Source: Tillandsia leiboldiana
Taxonomy: Eukaryota > Streptophyta > Magnoliopsida > Poales > Bromeliaceae
Assembly (NCBI GenBank): GCA_029204045.2
Contig: CM055068.1
Location: 38,787,821 to 38,851,820, forward strand
Reading direction: 5' to 3'
DNA length: 64,000 bases
Under the pieces are notes generated by a model. The model saw only the letters and a program-made list of their open reading frames with translations. It did not search any database and had not been told where the DNA came from. Position 1 is the first letter of the stretch. Every line of letters starts with the position of its first letter. Below are positions 10,164 to 20,168 of the stretch, one piece after another. The position numbers and the translations under genes are program-made.

Positions 10164-12767
10164 ATGACATTTACCACTAACAATTCTTCTGGAAAGGCAT
10201 CCACTTCTAAGTCTTCAGGTTATGCGTTGAAAACAACTAAGGAAGAAGACGCGGATACATCCTCCTCAGACGATGACGAGAACCTTTCTATGGAGGAATT
10301 TGAGAAGCAGCTCACTCTCTTGACAAGGAAGTTTCGCCGCAACTTTCGAAGGGGTAATTCAAGCAAATCTCCATCCTTCGGAAAGTCGAACAAAGGCAAG
10401 GGTACTTCAGGTTACAAGTCAAGAAAGCAAGAGAACTTCTCAAAGGATAAGAAAAGTTCAGAAGGACAACTACAATGCTTCAAATGTCGAGGCTACGGCC
10501 ACATTGCAACGGAATGTCCTAACAAGTATCCGGCAAAGAAGAAGGCCATGCAAGTCGTCACTTGGGATGACAACTCAACGTCAAATGAGTCGTCTTCGAG
10601 TGATGAAGAAAAGAGCTCCGCCGCATTCCACGCGTCCGTATCTTCACCCTTCATGTGCTTTATGGCAAGTACATCTGAGTCGTTGTCCAACTCCACTGTT
10701 GAAAAGAACGCAACGGACAACGAATCGGATGATTCGGAAGGTGAAGACTTTGCTCTAGCCTACCACAGACTTTTGAGGGACTCAAAGAAAGTGGCTAAGC
10801 AAAACAAGAGTTTGAGAGGGAGAGTGCATGATCTCGAAGAAGAAGTAAAGAGGGTAACTTCTCTCTCGACCGATCTTGAAGTGGAAAGGGATAAACTGAT
10901 AAAAGAAAATGTTTCCCTTCAAGAGTCCAATGAGCAACTCGAGAAGAACTATATAGATATGGTGAACAAAGCGAACTATTTCTTGAAGCTCTACGGCGAG
11001 GCCCGACGGGAAAATTTGGAAATGACAGAGACCATTTGCCAACTCAAGGATGACTTACAGCAATTCTCTTTAGGAAGGAGTAAGTTGGATAAACTTCTTG
11101 GTCTTGGTCAAACAAACAAGTTCGGCCTCGGATACAATCGAACTGAAGACAATTTTAGTTCGGTTGGGACAGTCTTTGTGCCTCAGTCGGTATCTCCTTC
11201 TCCGACACCGAAAATCATGACAACCAACGACAACAAGCCTACTTCATCCTCATCAGAATCATCAAGCACAAAGGTATGTTTTCGTTGTAATTTTGCAGGG
11301 CACATTGGAAGAAATTGCAAGATTGGAGCTCAAGGATCAAATCAACCACATCTTGCAACTGCTACCAATAAGGTCACTCCATGGAATTCAAAGAAGGATT
11401 CTCCTAAAGAAAAGGACATTGGTAGTACTTCAAACAAGACGATGACAAAAGAAAAGACCAATCTTGCAAGACGTCTTCATCAAGGAAAACTTCTCAACCA
11501 TTGCCAACATACTCCAAAACTCAAAAGGTTTGGGTATGCAAAGGTGAAACCCCTCCTTGTCTTTAATCGTTTTACGATTAAATCTTGTGTAGTTTATGTA
11601 GACTATTTTCTTTTCTTCTTTTTCTTTTGGCCGACCCGTCAACCATCTTTGGGAGGTAAATGGTACATTTTTTTATTGGTTGATGATTTCTCTCGGTTTT
11701 CTTGGGTAGCATTTTTAAAAGAGAAAGCTGATACGTTTGACTCTTTTCATGAGATTTGCCATCGTATTATGATTGAAAAGAATGAAAAGATCATTCGTGT
11801 TAGAAGTGATAGAGGTGGAGAATTCATAAATTCAAAATTCATTGATTTTTGCACTTCAAATGGAATTAAACATGAATTCTCGGCACCCTATACACCTCAG
11901 CAGAATGGTGTTGTTGAGCGCAAGAACAGGGTTGTTCAAGAGATGGCGCGTGTGATGCTTCATAGCCGGAATTTACCGCTACATTTTTTGGCTGAAGCTG
12001 TGAACACCGCTGTCTATGTCATTAATAGAGTTTACTTGCGCCCAGGAACTTTAAATACACCATATGAGCTGTGGTTTAGTAGAAAACCCAATATCAAATA
12101 TTTTCGTGTCTTCGGGAGTCGATGTTACATTTTACGTGACCGTGAAAATCTTGGAAAGTTCGACTCTCGAAGTGATGAAGGGATCTTTTTGGGTTATTCT
12201 ACGAATAGCAGAGCATATCGAGTATTTAACATTGAATCTAAGACGATCGTAGAATCTATAAATGTTAAAGTAGATGAAGCTTTTCACTTTGAAACTGGAA
12301 AATCTACCCTCGATATCTCTCTAGATGATGATTCTCCTGCTAGTGCATCTTCTCATAATAATACTTCCAATATTAATGATGCATCTAATGGTTCTTCTAG
12401 TTTATCTGATGTGCAGGAATCATCTCATATATCTCCGAGTACTCCGTTTCAACAAACGTTACGAATCTCCAAGGATCATCCGGAATCGAATATTATTGGA
12501 GATCCACAAGAAGGAGTCAGAACTCGGAGGCAGTTGGTTTGTGGATTCGCTTGCTACGTATCTTTAATCGAACCAAAGAACATAGATGAAGCTCTTCAGG
12601 ATGACTACTGGATTAAAGCAATGCAGGAAGAGCTCCATCAATTTGAGCGAAACAAAGTCTGGGAATTAACGAAGCCTCCAAAGCAACACAATGTGATAGG
12701 TACCAAATGGATCTTCAAGAACAAGAAAATGAGGATGGTACTATCATCAGGAACAAGGCACGATTAG
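10164..12767 (+). CDS. Gag C-terminal region fused to a truncated integrase
   Basis: An 867-residue open frame; the Met at its start is internal to Gag. Zinc knuckle CFKCRGYGHIATEC is at about residues 105-118. An acidic/Ser-rich stretch and a coiled-coil-like helix follow (about 205-300), then a second knuckle CFRCNFAGHIGRNC (about 372-385). From about residue 500 it becomes an integrase core: WVAFLKEKAD, SDRGGEF (second catalytic Asp, about residue 547) and NGVVERKNR (catalytic Glu). The protease motif, the GAG-pre-integrase/HHCC zinc finger and the first catalytic Asp of integrase, which normally stand between knuckle and core, are absent. The join carries a low-complexity FFFFFFWPTRQ segment translated from a T-rich linker (about 11570-11640). 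The open frame here results from a one-base loss compared with copy 1, so the fusion protein may not be real. Its end at 12767 is a frameshift, and pol continues in the overlapping frame from 12707. Confidence 0.8.
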   Translation: MTFTTNNSSGKASTSKSSGYALKTTKEEDADTSSSDDDENLSMEEFEKQLTLLTRKFRRNFRRGNSSKSPSFGKSNKGKGTSGYKSRKQENFSKDKKSSEGQLQCFKCRGYGHIATECPNKYPAKKKAMQVVTWDDNSTSNESSSSDEEKSSAAFHASVSSPFMCFMASTSESLSNSTVEKNATDNESDDSEGEDFALAYHRLLRDSKKVAKQNKSLRGRVHDLEEEVKRVTSLSTDLEVERDKLIKENVSLQESNEQLEKNYIDMVNKANYFLKLYGEARRENLEMTETICQLKDDLQQFSLGRSKLDKLLGLGQTNKFGLGYNRTEDNFSSVGTVFVPQSVSPSPTPKIMTTNDNKPTSSSSESSSTKVCFRCNFAGHIGRNCKIGAQGSNQPHLATATNKVTPWNSKKDSPKEKDIGSTSNKTMTKEKTNLARRLHQGKLLNHCQHTPKLKRFGYAKVKPLLVFNRFTIKSCVVYVDYFLFFFFFWPTRQPSLGGKWYIFLLVDDFSRFSWVAFLKEKADTFDSFHEICHRIMIEKNEKIIRVRSDRGGEFINSKFIDFCTSNGIKHEFSAPYTPQQNGVVERKNRVVQEMARVMLHSRNLPLHFLAEAVNTAVYVINRVYLRPGTLNTPYELWFSRKPNIKYFRVFGSRCYILRDRENLGKFDSRSDEGIFLGYSTNSRAYRVFNIESKTIVESINVKVDEAFHFETGKSTLDISLDDDSPASASSHNNTSNINDASNGSSSLSDVQESSHISPSTPFQQTLRISKDHPESNIIGDPQEGVRTRRQLVCGFACYVSLIEPKNIDEALQDDYWIKAMQEELHQFERNKVWELTKPPKQHNVIGTKWIFKNKKMRMVLSSGTRHD
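11540..11660 (+). other. Deletion junction replacing protease and integrase N-terminus
   Basis: Between Gag (residues VWVCKG in copy 1) and the integrase core there are only about 100 bp. They include an inverted repeat TAATCG-tttta-CGATTA (copy 2 about 11564-11580) and a T/C-rich run. A typical copia pol has several hundred codons here. The same junction is at about 2570-2690 in copy 1, so the loss predates both copies. Confidence 0.7.
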
Positions 12768-14098
12768 TTGCTCAAGGCTACTCTCAAGTAGAAGGTATAG
12801 ACTTTGATGAAACCTTCGCCCCTGTAGCTAGACTCGAGTCCATTCGTATACTATTTGCTATTGCTTGTCATTTTAAAATCAAATTATTTCAAATGGACGT
12901 TAAGAGCGCATTTCTAAATGGGTTTTTAAATGAGGAAGTTTATGTGGCTCAACCGAAAGGTTTTGTAGATCATAAACAACCTAACCATGTTTTTCGTTTG
13001 AAAAAGGCTCTTTACGGTCTGAAACAAGCACCGCGAGCATGGTACGAAAGGTTAACAAAGCACCTTTTGGAGAAGGGCTATACTCGAGGGGGAGCTGATA
13101 GGACTCTCTTTGTGAAGCATTATCAAAGCAATTTCATTGTAGCACAAATCTATGTCGATGACATTGTATTTGGCGCAACAAGAGATAATGATGCTTCTAA
13201 ATTCGCGGAGACCATGGAAAGCGAATTTGAGATGTCCATGATGGGCGAATTGACTTATTTCCTTGGATTGCAAATTAAACAAAATGATGAAGGTATTCAC
13301 TTGAGTCAATCCAAGTATGCAATGGAGTTGGTCAAAAAGTTTGATCTAGAAAATTGTAAAGATTTTTCGACTCCAATGGGAACTAGCCACAAGGGACTTG
13401 GAAGTGATTCACATAGTGAGAATGTAGACGAGAAACTGTATCGAAGTATGATTGGAAGTCTACTTTACCTCACGGCTAGTCGCCCGGATATATCTTTTGG
13501 TGTTGGGATTTGCGCGAGATATCAATCAGCACCAAAGGAGGTTCACCTGAAAGCGGTGAAAAGGATCATCCGGTATATCAAAGGATCAATTAATTTCGGA
13601 ATTTGGTATCCTATGGGAACAAGTTTGGATATTGTTGGATACTCAGATGCCGATTGGGCAGGATCAGTGGATGATCGGAAAAGCACGAGTGGTGCATGCT
13701 TCTATCTTGGCCATTGCCTTGTTGCATGGCACAGTAAAAAGCAGAACAGCATAGCACTCTCGACTGCCGAAGCGGAATACATTTTAGCTGGAAGTTGCTC
13801 AACTCAACTCATTTGGATGAAAAGCGTATTGAGCGACTTCCGCATTTCAGCATCTTCGGTAACAATACTTTGTGACAACACTAGTGCAATTAACATTTCT
13901 AAAAACCCTGTGTTGCACTCTAGAACAAAACATATTGAACTTAGATATCATTTTCTTAGAGAGCTAGTTGAATCAAATACTCTTCAACTTTCATATATTT
14001 CAACTGAGGATCAATTAGCTGACATTCTAACAAAACCTTTGGATCAAAAACGTTTTATTCATTTACGAAAAGCAATTGGGATGCTTTCCTTGAAATAA
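12707..14098 (+). CDS. Copia reverse transcriptase and RNase H
   Basis: A 463-residue open frame holding the second half of pol. The reverse transcriptase starts with RLVAQGYSQ and VDYxETFAPVAR-like residues (about 20-50), has QMDVKSAFLNG (about 65) and the catalytic YVDD (about residue 151). RNase H follows with YSDADWAG (about 315), STAEAEY (about 355) and LCDNTSAI. These residues read intact, so reverse transcription chemistry could in principle be present. The start Met is an artefact of the frameshift with the upstream frame. The true product would be a cleaved polyprotein made in the cytoplasmic particle. The frame ends at TAA about 3 kb before the 3' LTR. Confidence 0.9.
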   Translation: MDLQEQENEDGTIIRNKARLVAQGYSQVEGIDFDETFAPVARLESIRILFAIACHFKIKLFQMDVKSAFLNGFLNEEVYVAQPKGFVDHKQPNHVFRLKKALYGLKQAPRAWYERLTKHLLEKGYTRGGADRTLFVKHYQSNFIVAQIYVDDIVFGATRDNDASKFAETMESEFEMSMMGELTYFLGLQIKQNDEGIHLSQSKYAMELVKKFDLENCKDFSTPMGTSHKGLGSDSHSENVDEKLYRSMIGSLLYLTASRPDISFGVGICARYQSAPKEVHLKAVKRIIRYIKGSINFGIWYPMGTSLDIVGYSDADWAGSVDDRKSTSGACFYLGHCLVAWHSKKQNSIALSTAEAEYILAGSCSTQLIWMKSVLSDFRISASSVTILCDNTSAINISKNPVLHSRTKHIELRYHFLRELVESNTLQLSYISTEDQLADILTKPLDQKRFIHLRKAIGMLSLK

Positions 14099-15743
14099 TC
14101 TTCTTTTTGAAATCCTTGCTTAGGATAGGTTTTGTATTTGTTTTTGTTTTGTTCATTATCTATGTTTGTACATAGGACATTAATTGAGCATAGATCATAA
14201 TTGACTTTAATTGCATCTTTTCGCACATTTAGAAATTTATTATGCTTTTGCCATCATAATATTTCACTGTTGCAATGATTATTTATGTTAATTAAATCAT
14301 CTTCTAAAGTGATCAAAGTCAATTTCTCTCTCTCTATGATCTCTTGGTATTGTCATTATCTTATTTGACTGCTTAGTCGAGTATGAAATCGAGATCAATA
14401 TTTGGTTGAATACTTTATATCTTAAATAATTGATAGCCAATTGAGGGGGAGTCTTAGAAAAGGTAAAATGCTCAAAAGATGTGGAAAGAGTTACATCCCA
14501 ATGAGGAGTGTGAAAACTACCACCACATGGAGGAAAGAGCTACCACCTCGGTCGTCCGAGTATTGTGTGCAGCTACCACATGTATACCAAGCATGGTTGT
14601 TCAAATTTTTGATTAAGTAAAATGCATGATTGAAACACTTGACTCTGTCAAATTTCAAGGTTGGTATAAGGTGGGTTTTTAAAGAAAGATGCTCAAAGAG
14701 CCACTCTCTTCAACAGATTGTCTAGATACATTATCTATTATATTTGGGATTTCAAACATCTATTGATCTTTGTATTTCATTTTCTTTACTGAATTGATGA
14801 TTTGATAAAGGCATTACTCATAAGATCAAGTTAGATGTAATTGAAGGTGTTCAACTTTAAGGGATTTAATTTTTGTAAATTTTCGTTTCATTTTTGGATA
14901 TTATTGATAGATTTGGCATAATCTAATTCTTGTTGTATGAAACGATGATTTTTGTTTAAAGTTGATACACATTTGCGCTTACAATCTTTTTCTGGTTTTT
15001 CTTGAATTTCTCTGAAATTTTCTAAAGAAAAAGTTGGGGCCGATCCGGATCGGGCTAGATGATCCGGATCCCGAACGCAGGAATTCTTCTGCGGGCTGAC
15101 GATCCGGATTGTATCTGCCGATCCGGATCCCGAACGCAGTTTCTCACTGCGGGTAGCCGATCCGGATCGCAGTTATGAACTGATCCGGATCGCGGCTAGG
15201 TTTATAAAGAACGAAAGGGGTTTTTGATTTCTTTTACTCCAATCTTTTGTTCCAAAGTTTCCAGAGCCTCTCTCTCTAGATTTCATCCTTCCTGGAAGCT
15301 TTCAAACTCATGTTCTTCAACTCCAAGTAAGTTTTATTGATCAAAATCTCGGTTTTTCACCGTTTTTCTCTTTTTCTCCTCAAACGTGATGAATTTCTTG
15401 GATCAACTTTGTTTGTGGATAGTTTTTGATCAAATTTCTTTTGAAATAAGAACTTAGGGTTAATTAGTTTTGCGTTTATGCTGGGATTTTACCTGATTAA
15501 TGAGTTTTTAGGCTTCGATTTCTAAAAATTCTGTTTTGGAGCATAAAAGAGGAATTTTCGAAAATCTTGAAATTGATCCACTTTTAAAATTCTTTTTGCA
15601 AAAATAATTTGATTCTTGGCTTCTCTACATGATTATGATTGTCTAGGTACAATGTTTCAAATCTTTCAAATTGACGATTTTTCATGTGTTCTTGAGTTGG
15701 TTTTTCACAGGACAATTTCTCTAAACTTAAAGCACTAGAATCA
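14099..15743 (+). other. Copia 3' non-coding region, first part
   Basis: AT-rich, with no supported ORF. It holds a purine tract TTGAGGGGGAG (about 14443-14453), six GATCCGGATC palindromes (15042-15191) and, at 15701-15710, tttttcacag, a good match to a plant 3' splice site, placed 34 bp before the ATG of the downstream ORF. Confidence 0.7.
15042..15191 (+). repeat. Internal block of six GATCCGGATC palindromes
   Basis: Six copies (one imperfect) of the palindrome that is repeated ten times in the LTR. Copies 2 and 4 are each followed by CCCGAACGCAG and, after 7-8 other bases, by CTGCGGG, giving two similar hairpins with different loops. Confidence 0.8.
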
Positions 15744-16343
15744 ATGGCACTCTCTTGGTTAATCCTGTTACTGGTCACAATGGTGCACAAGAGTACATCT
15801 GTAAAAGAGAAACCGGATGTTTCAACAGGAGATAAGACAACCGAAGGCAGGGAGGACAGCTCAGAGTACGATACGGAAGAATGGGATGAATTCTTCAAAG
15901 ATGTTCAACAGAAGATTGATGAGGAAAACAGGAAATCTGTCAAAGGCAAAAGGCTTATGAAATCTGCATCAACAACTAAGCAATATACAAGACGAAAGAA
16001 TGTCCTAAGAAGTGAAAGTTATCATAGTGGGCCTCTTACTAGAGCTCGCTCACTCTCTGGGGTTCTACAAACTGAATCTCCATGGGTTAAGGGATTGGAT
16101 GCACCATCTGCTTCTAGACAGCATCCATCACACTCGAAAAGACAGGGTACAGACGCTGCTGTATTGGAATCGCTTCGCCAGGAACAACAAAGACTCTTTG
16201 CTGCACAAGAGAGGATATCGAAAGAACTTCAGCAAATTTCCTCTGAACACAAGAAGATCAAGAAGAAGTGTTCAACTATTTCGACAATGCTTAAAGGGAT
16301 TTTGAGCAAGCTAAGTTGTACCAGCTCAGACTCCTCCGACTGA
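15744..16343 (+). CDS. Auxiliary 3' ORF of the copia element (env-like position)
   Basis: A 199-residue ORF between pol and the polypurine tract, in the place where Sireviruses often carry an additional or env-like ORF. I do not recognise a named domain. Residues 2-14 (ALSWLILLLVTMV) form a short hydrophobic stretch that could be a signal or membrane anchor. An acidic region follows (SSEYDTEEWDEFFKD, about 39-53), then a basic region (about 66-85). Residues about 141-175 are rich in Leu, Glu, Gln and Lys with heptad-like spacing, typical of a coiled coil, and the tail is Ser-rich. A likely 3' splice site (15701-15710) just upstream would allow expression from a spliced RNA. The intact frame, in an element whose gag-pol is broken by many indels, is notable. 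A role as an envelope or structural protein is only inference. Confidence 0.6.
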   Translation: MALSWLILLLVTMVHKSTSVKEKPDVSTGDKTTEGREDSSEYDTEEWDEFFKDVQQKIDEENRKSVKGKRLMKSASTTKQYTRRKNVLRSESYHSGPLTRARSLSGVLQTESPWVKGLDAPSASRQHPSHSKRQGTDAAVLESLRQEQQRLFAAQERISKELQQISSEHKKIKKKCSTISTMLKGILSKLSCTSSDSSD

Positions 16344-17045
16344 ACTGCACCTTCCTTTTCTTTTTGTGCAGGATTTTGATTTTAGGATTTAGTTTTATAC
16401 TTACTTTAGCTTAGTTCTCAGGTTTTACGTTTTATTGGAACTTTTCACTCTCCTAACATTTCGTAGTCTTAACTACATTTTGGCTTTGTTTTGTGACAAA
16501 AAGGGGGAGAGAGTTAGAGAGAACTTTGATCAATGAATGATGAAATATCAAGGTAAGTATGATCTCAACTTCAACTTTTGGTTTTTATCTTGTGATTTGT
16601 TGCATGTCCCTACTGTTGCATGTCCCTACTAACTATTCGACTAACTATTTGGACATGTATTATTACTAACAAGTTGATGTTGGGCTAACATTTTGACATT
16701 TGGTTTTTGAATGCATAGAAGATATGTTGGTTTTTTTTTTTTTTTTTTTGACTATGATTCTCTTACATATCTGAATTCTCAAATGTCATGATGATCAGAT
16801 AAACTCTATCTCTGTACTAGGTTTTGTATGCTAAATATTCTTGAGGTATCTAACGATCTCTTTTTGTCAAGAATGATTTCTTTGTGCAGAGAGTACAGAT
16901 GTCTAAGTCTAGAGTCTGTTTTAGGAGTTTATCTCATGTTTTTAAATTTTTGGATCTCCATTGTAAATTTTTGTTGTATGGTGATAGCAACAAAAATATC
17001 TTTTTGAATTTTCTTTAGTGGATCTGTGTTTTGTCACGAAACCGC
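16344..17045 (+). other. Copia 3' non-coding region, second part
   Basis: No ORF is seen. It includes a purine tract AAAAAGGGGGAGAGAG (about 16498-16513), a direct repeat of GTTGCATGTCCCTACT (about 16597-16629) and a T-run of about 20 (16731-16749). Confidence 0.7.
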
Positions 17046-17058
17046 CAAAGGGGGAGAT
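17046..17058 (+). other. Polypurine tract of the copia element
   Basis: CAAAGGGGGAGAT abuts the 3' LTR start (TGTTACGG at 17059). It is the expected plus-strand primer. Similar tracts farther upstream (14443, 16498) are not next to an LTR. Confidence 0.88.
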
Positions 17059-18409
17059 TGTTACGGAATTTGAGTTGGCGTAGTTTCGTGAAAGTCTCAA
17101 GTCTTGAAGATTGAAGGTGAAGAAAGTTGGATCGTTTAACTCAATCTCAAGAAAGAAGAATTCAAAAGGATCAGGTATGTTTAACCTAAGATTTTGTGTG
17201 ATCCGAATACTTCTTGTAGTGTAGAAACACTTGGAAGAATCTTTCATTGCATAAAAATCAAAAACTGGACTTGGGACATGTTCAGGATCCGGATCAGGTT
17301 GTTCGATCCGGATCCCGAAGGTGGTTCGTTCATACACCAGTTCAATCCGGATCGTAGCCTCTCTTGATCCGGATCCCGAACACTGAGTTTACCATCTTCC
17401 TTGAACGATCCGGATCAGGCTTCGCAATCCGGATCCCGAACGTTGATGTTTGGTGAACTGTATGAACGATCCGGATCAAGCACTTCGATCCGGATCCCGA
17501 ACCTTCGTTTTTCTGGAATTGCCTGACTCGTTGCGACGATCCGGATCACAGTTAATCCGATCCGGATCGCCGTCCGTAAAATCTCCAGAAATGTTAGGTT
17601 TTTGATTTCTATCTCCTTCCTAGGGTTTCTAACCTATAAATAGACCCTATGACTCTTCTTCTAGGGTTAATCCAAAATGAGGCCGAAAATAACAATAGCC
17701 GTCATTTTCATATATACGCCTCTAGATCCACATATAGAGAAGAAAGGAAATCATTAGAGAATACTCTATGTTTCTTCATCTATATTGATTAGTTTGATTC
17801 TAGGTTTTCATACTCACATCTTGAGTTGAATCAAACTAATGAATACTTAGATGGTATTTCCGATCTATCTTTGATCTAAGTATTCGGCGGATCATCACCA
17901 CCCAAAACAACGATTTACCCCAAAAATCGGCGCGTGGATTCGCGTGTCCTTGTGGATTCAAGGTTCAACCGCTCTCGTGGATTCGTAGCGAGGCACGTTC
18001 GTGGATTCGAAGGGTGCTATTGGGTGAAGACCGTGGATTCGGTCGGACGTCGTGGATTCGACGTTGGACGCCGTGGATTCGGCGTTGGGCGCAGATCGTG
18101 GATTCGAGAAGCGTCGCGGAGCGAGCGGAGAAGATCCTCTAGGAGCGTATGGAAAAGGTTGAGTCGTAAGTGTGTACGGTAAATCACCTTGTACGTGTTT
18201 TAATTCTAGTGGATTTCTGCCGTGTTATCGGTCCCGTGGTTTTTTACTCCGGTGATGGAGTTTTCCACGTAAAAATCTTGCGTATTATTTTTATTTCCGC
18301 ATTGGGTTTTTATCGCAACGATTTTTTGAGTGTTTATGCGTTTACACCTATTCACCCCCCTCTAGGTGTTTTTTCCCCTATTTAGATCCTTATTACATAT
18401 AACCCAACA
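17059..18409 (+). repeat. Copia 3' LTR
   Basis: 1351 bp, starts TGTTACGG and ends CCCAACA. TATA box at 17635-17642, palindrome block at 17286-17568 and TGGATT hairpin array at 17932-18113. In the first hairpin the outer base is C here rather than T, which changes a possible U-G pair to C-G. Confidence 0.94.
17932..18113 (+). repeat. TGGATT hairpin array in the copia 3' LTR
   Basis: Same eight units as in the 5' LTR, starting with CGCG-TGGATT-CGCG at 17931. The third unit has one arm change (cgtagcg for cggagcg), which weakens its stem. Confidence 0.85.
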
Positions 18410-20168
18410 CATCAAGGTTAAATAAAAAGTATGTGCAACCTTAAATACCTCAAAATGAAGTCTACAACAGTAAAACAAAGATCTCCTCTTTCATACAAAT
18501 GTCTTCAAGTCCCCAAAAATCCACCATTAATTTCCCTTAACATTCAAACGAATCAAAATTCACAATGCTGCCCAAAAACTGTTAACATAAACTTGGTAGC
18601 ATTTCCAAGCTTAATTAGAGGCTTTTCCAAAGGGGTTTATCCACAGATCACAAAAGAGAATTTTCTCACCTTGAAGTTAAGAAGAAGTCCCAACTTGAAT
18701 TTCTGAAAAAGACCTTGTATCCACGAAGTTATCTGCATTCCAAGGCGCATTGCTCAAATCCAAATTAAAATAGGGACTGCAGTAATCCATATAATAGCAC
18801 TTGAAAAGATCATTAATTTTACCTAACCAAACGTGCTCCAAATCCTACAAGAGAGGTACCATTGGATTCCTTGTCGAGAGTAGATACAAATTGGGCTAAG
18901 AAATCCAAATTTCATGCTCGGATGAAGGAGAAAACCCATAAACACTTTAAACTATCCATCAAGTTCCATCTGTACACGAATGCAGCAAGGTGTTCCAAAG
19001 ATCATGCATAAAACCTAATAAAAACTCAGATCTGGGGAAAATTATACATACCAATATTGTAGATCTTCGAGTATTGGAAATGTTGCCGCAAAAATCATCC
19101 AAAAATTCCACTCATACAATTCAGAATATCCAAAATACTAAAGGCTGCCCAAAAATCCAGACTGAAACAAAGGGTCCCAAAGATGGCCCTAAAACTCTGT
19201 AACAACATGAGATCTGAGGGGAGAGTTGAATATGAAGATTGTAGCGTTACCTCTTGTGGAAACATAGAACCAAGAACGAACTCGAAATTCCAAGAAATGA
19301 AGCCTGGGGAATTTTCGTACTGAAACGCGACGGGAAGGTCCACCAATCAACAACAATGGTGGTACTTGCCTCATGGAGAAAATGATGGTGATGAAGCCCC
19401 TTTTGTCCATCTCTTTGCTGATGAAGATGAAGGAGGTGATGAAGATGCTCTGCCTGTGAATTCCTCCAAAGAAAACCAAGCTCAAAGAAGGAGGAAGGAG
19501 GAAGAAGAAGAAGAAGAAGAAGAGAAGAAGAAGGAGAAGTGATTGAATCCCCTCTCTCTCCCTCTCTCTCTCTCCCTTGGACAGCCAGCAGGGGGACCCG
19601 GACACGTGGCGGCCATCCGGGCCGCCACGTCGCCCGGTTGGGCCGCCCGGATCAAGCCACGCGGCCTGATCCGGGTGGCCACGGCGCCGCCCAGTGGGCG
19701 CGCGCCGCGTGTCCCCACGCAGGGACCGCGCTGCGGCGCCCACGTGCGCGCGGTGGCGGGCCAATTGCGGCCCGCCACGCGTCCCGCTGGCGCGCCCCAT
19801 GGGCCAGGTGTCCTGCACCGGCCCAATGGGGTGCCGACATGTGGCACCCCGGTCCACAGCCCGCCATGCACCCGAAAGTATCCCCGAAACTTCCGGTTGC
19901 CCGTTTTCACACGTCCGGACTCCGAAAAATACAACCAAGCAGCCGATTTCCAACGTTTTTCCGTGCTGAATCCAAATACGAAGTCCATTTTGCAAGAATC
20001 CATTTCTAAAAATTACGGGGGCATCCGAACACACCAACTCGATCCATTTTTCGCGCTGAGTCCGGTTTTGAAGTCCGATTTGCGCGCAAAGCCTCCACAC
20101 TCAACAAAAGGCTTCCAGAAGCTGCCGAACCAACAGTAATCCTTACGTGGGAATTTCGGGTCCTCACA
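18410..20168 (-). repeat. Gypsy LTR A, 5' part (reverse strand)
   Basis: The remainder of LTR A after the copia insertion. On the minus strand the LTR begins TGTGAGGACCCG at 20168. A GC-rich U3 region (about 19560-19870) and a GA-rich stretch follow. Wording such as 'gaagattgtagcgttacctc' near 19233 parallels the U5 start of other LTRs here ('gaagatcgtagccctacct' near 62263). The several overlapping ORFs in both strands come from GC-rich sequence and are not credited as genes. Confidence 0.75.

Larger units (their letters stand above)
8164..18409 (+). mobile_element. Complete Ty1/copia element, Sirevirus-type (copy 2)
   Basis: A 10.2-kb element with near-identical LTRs of 1352 and 1351 bp (TGTTACGG ... 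CCCAACA), a tRNA-Met primer site at 9518, a broken gag-pol, a 2.9-kb 3' region with an extra ORF, and a polypurine tract at 17046. The flanks read caaca (8159-8163) and catca (18410-18414), a candidate 5-bp target duplication with one mismatch. It lies inside gypsy LTR A in the opposite orientation. A long Gag with two zinc knuckles, a large 3' region with an additional ORF and repeated purine tracts are features known of Sireviruses. It cannot be autonomous: protease and the integrase zinc finger are missing. Confidence 0.93.

Noticed and set aside
15744..16343. Retroviral envelope protein
   Set aside because: One short hydrophobic segment and a coiled coil are not enough: no second membrane span, cleavage site or cysteine pattern. 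Kept as an unnamed auxiliary ORF.
19189..20139. ORFs of 150-300 codons on both strands in LTR A
   Set aside because: Same GC-rich U3 segment in overlapping frames, with GA-repeat translation; no family features and no conservation in related LTRs.
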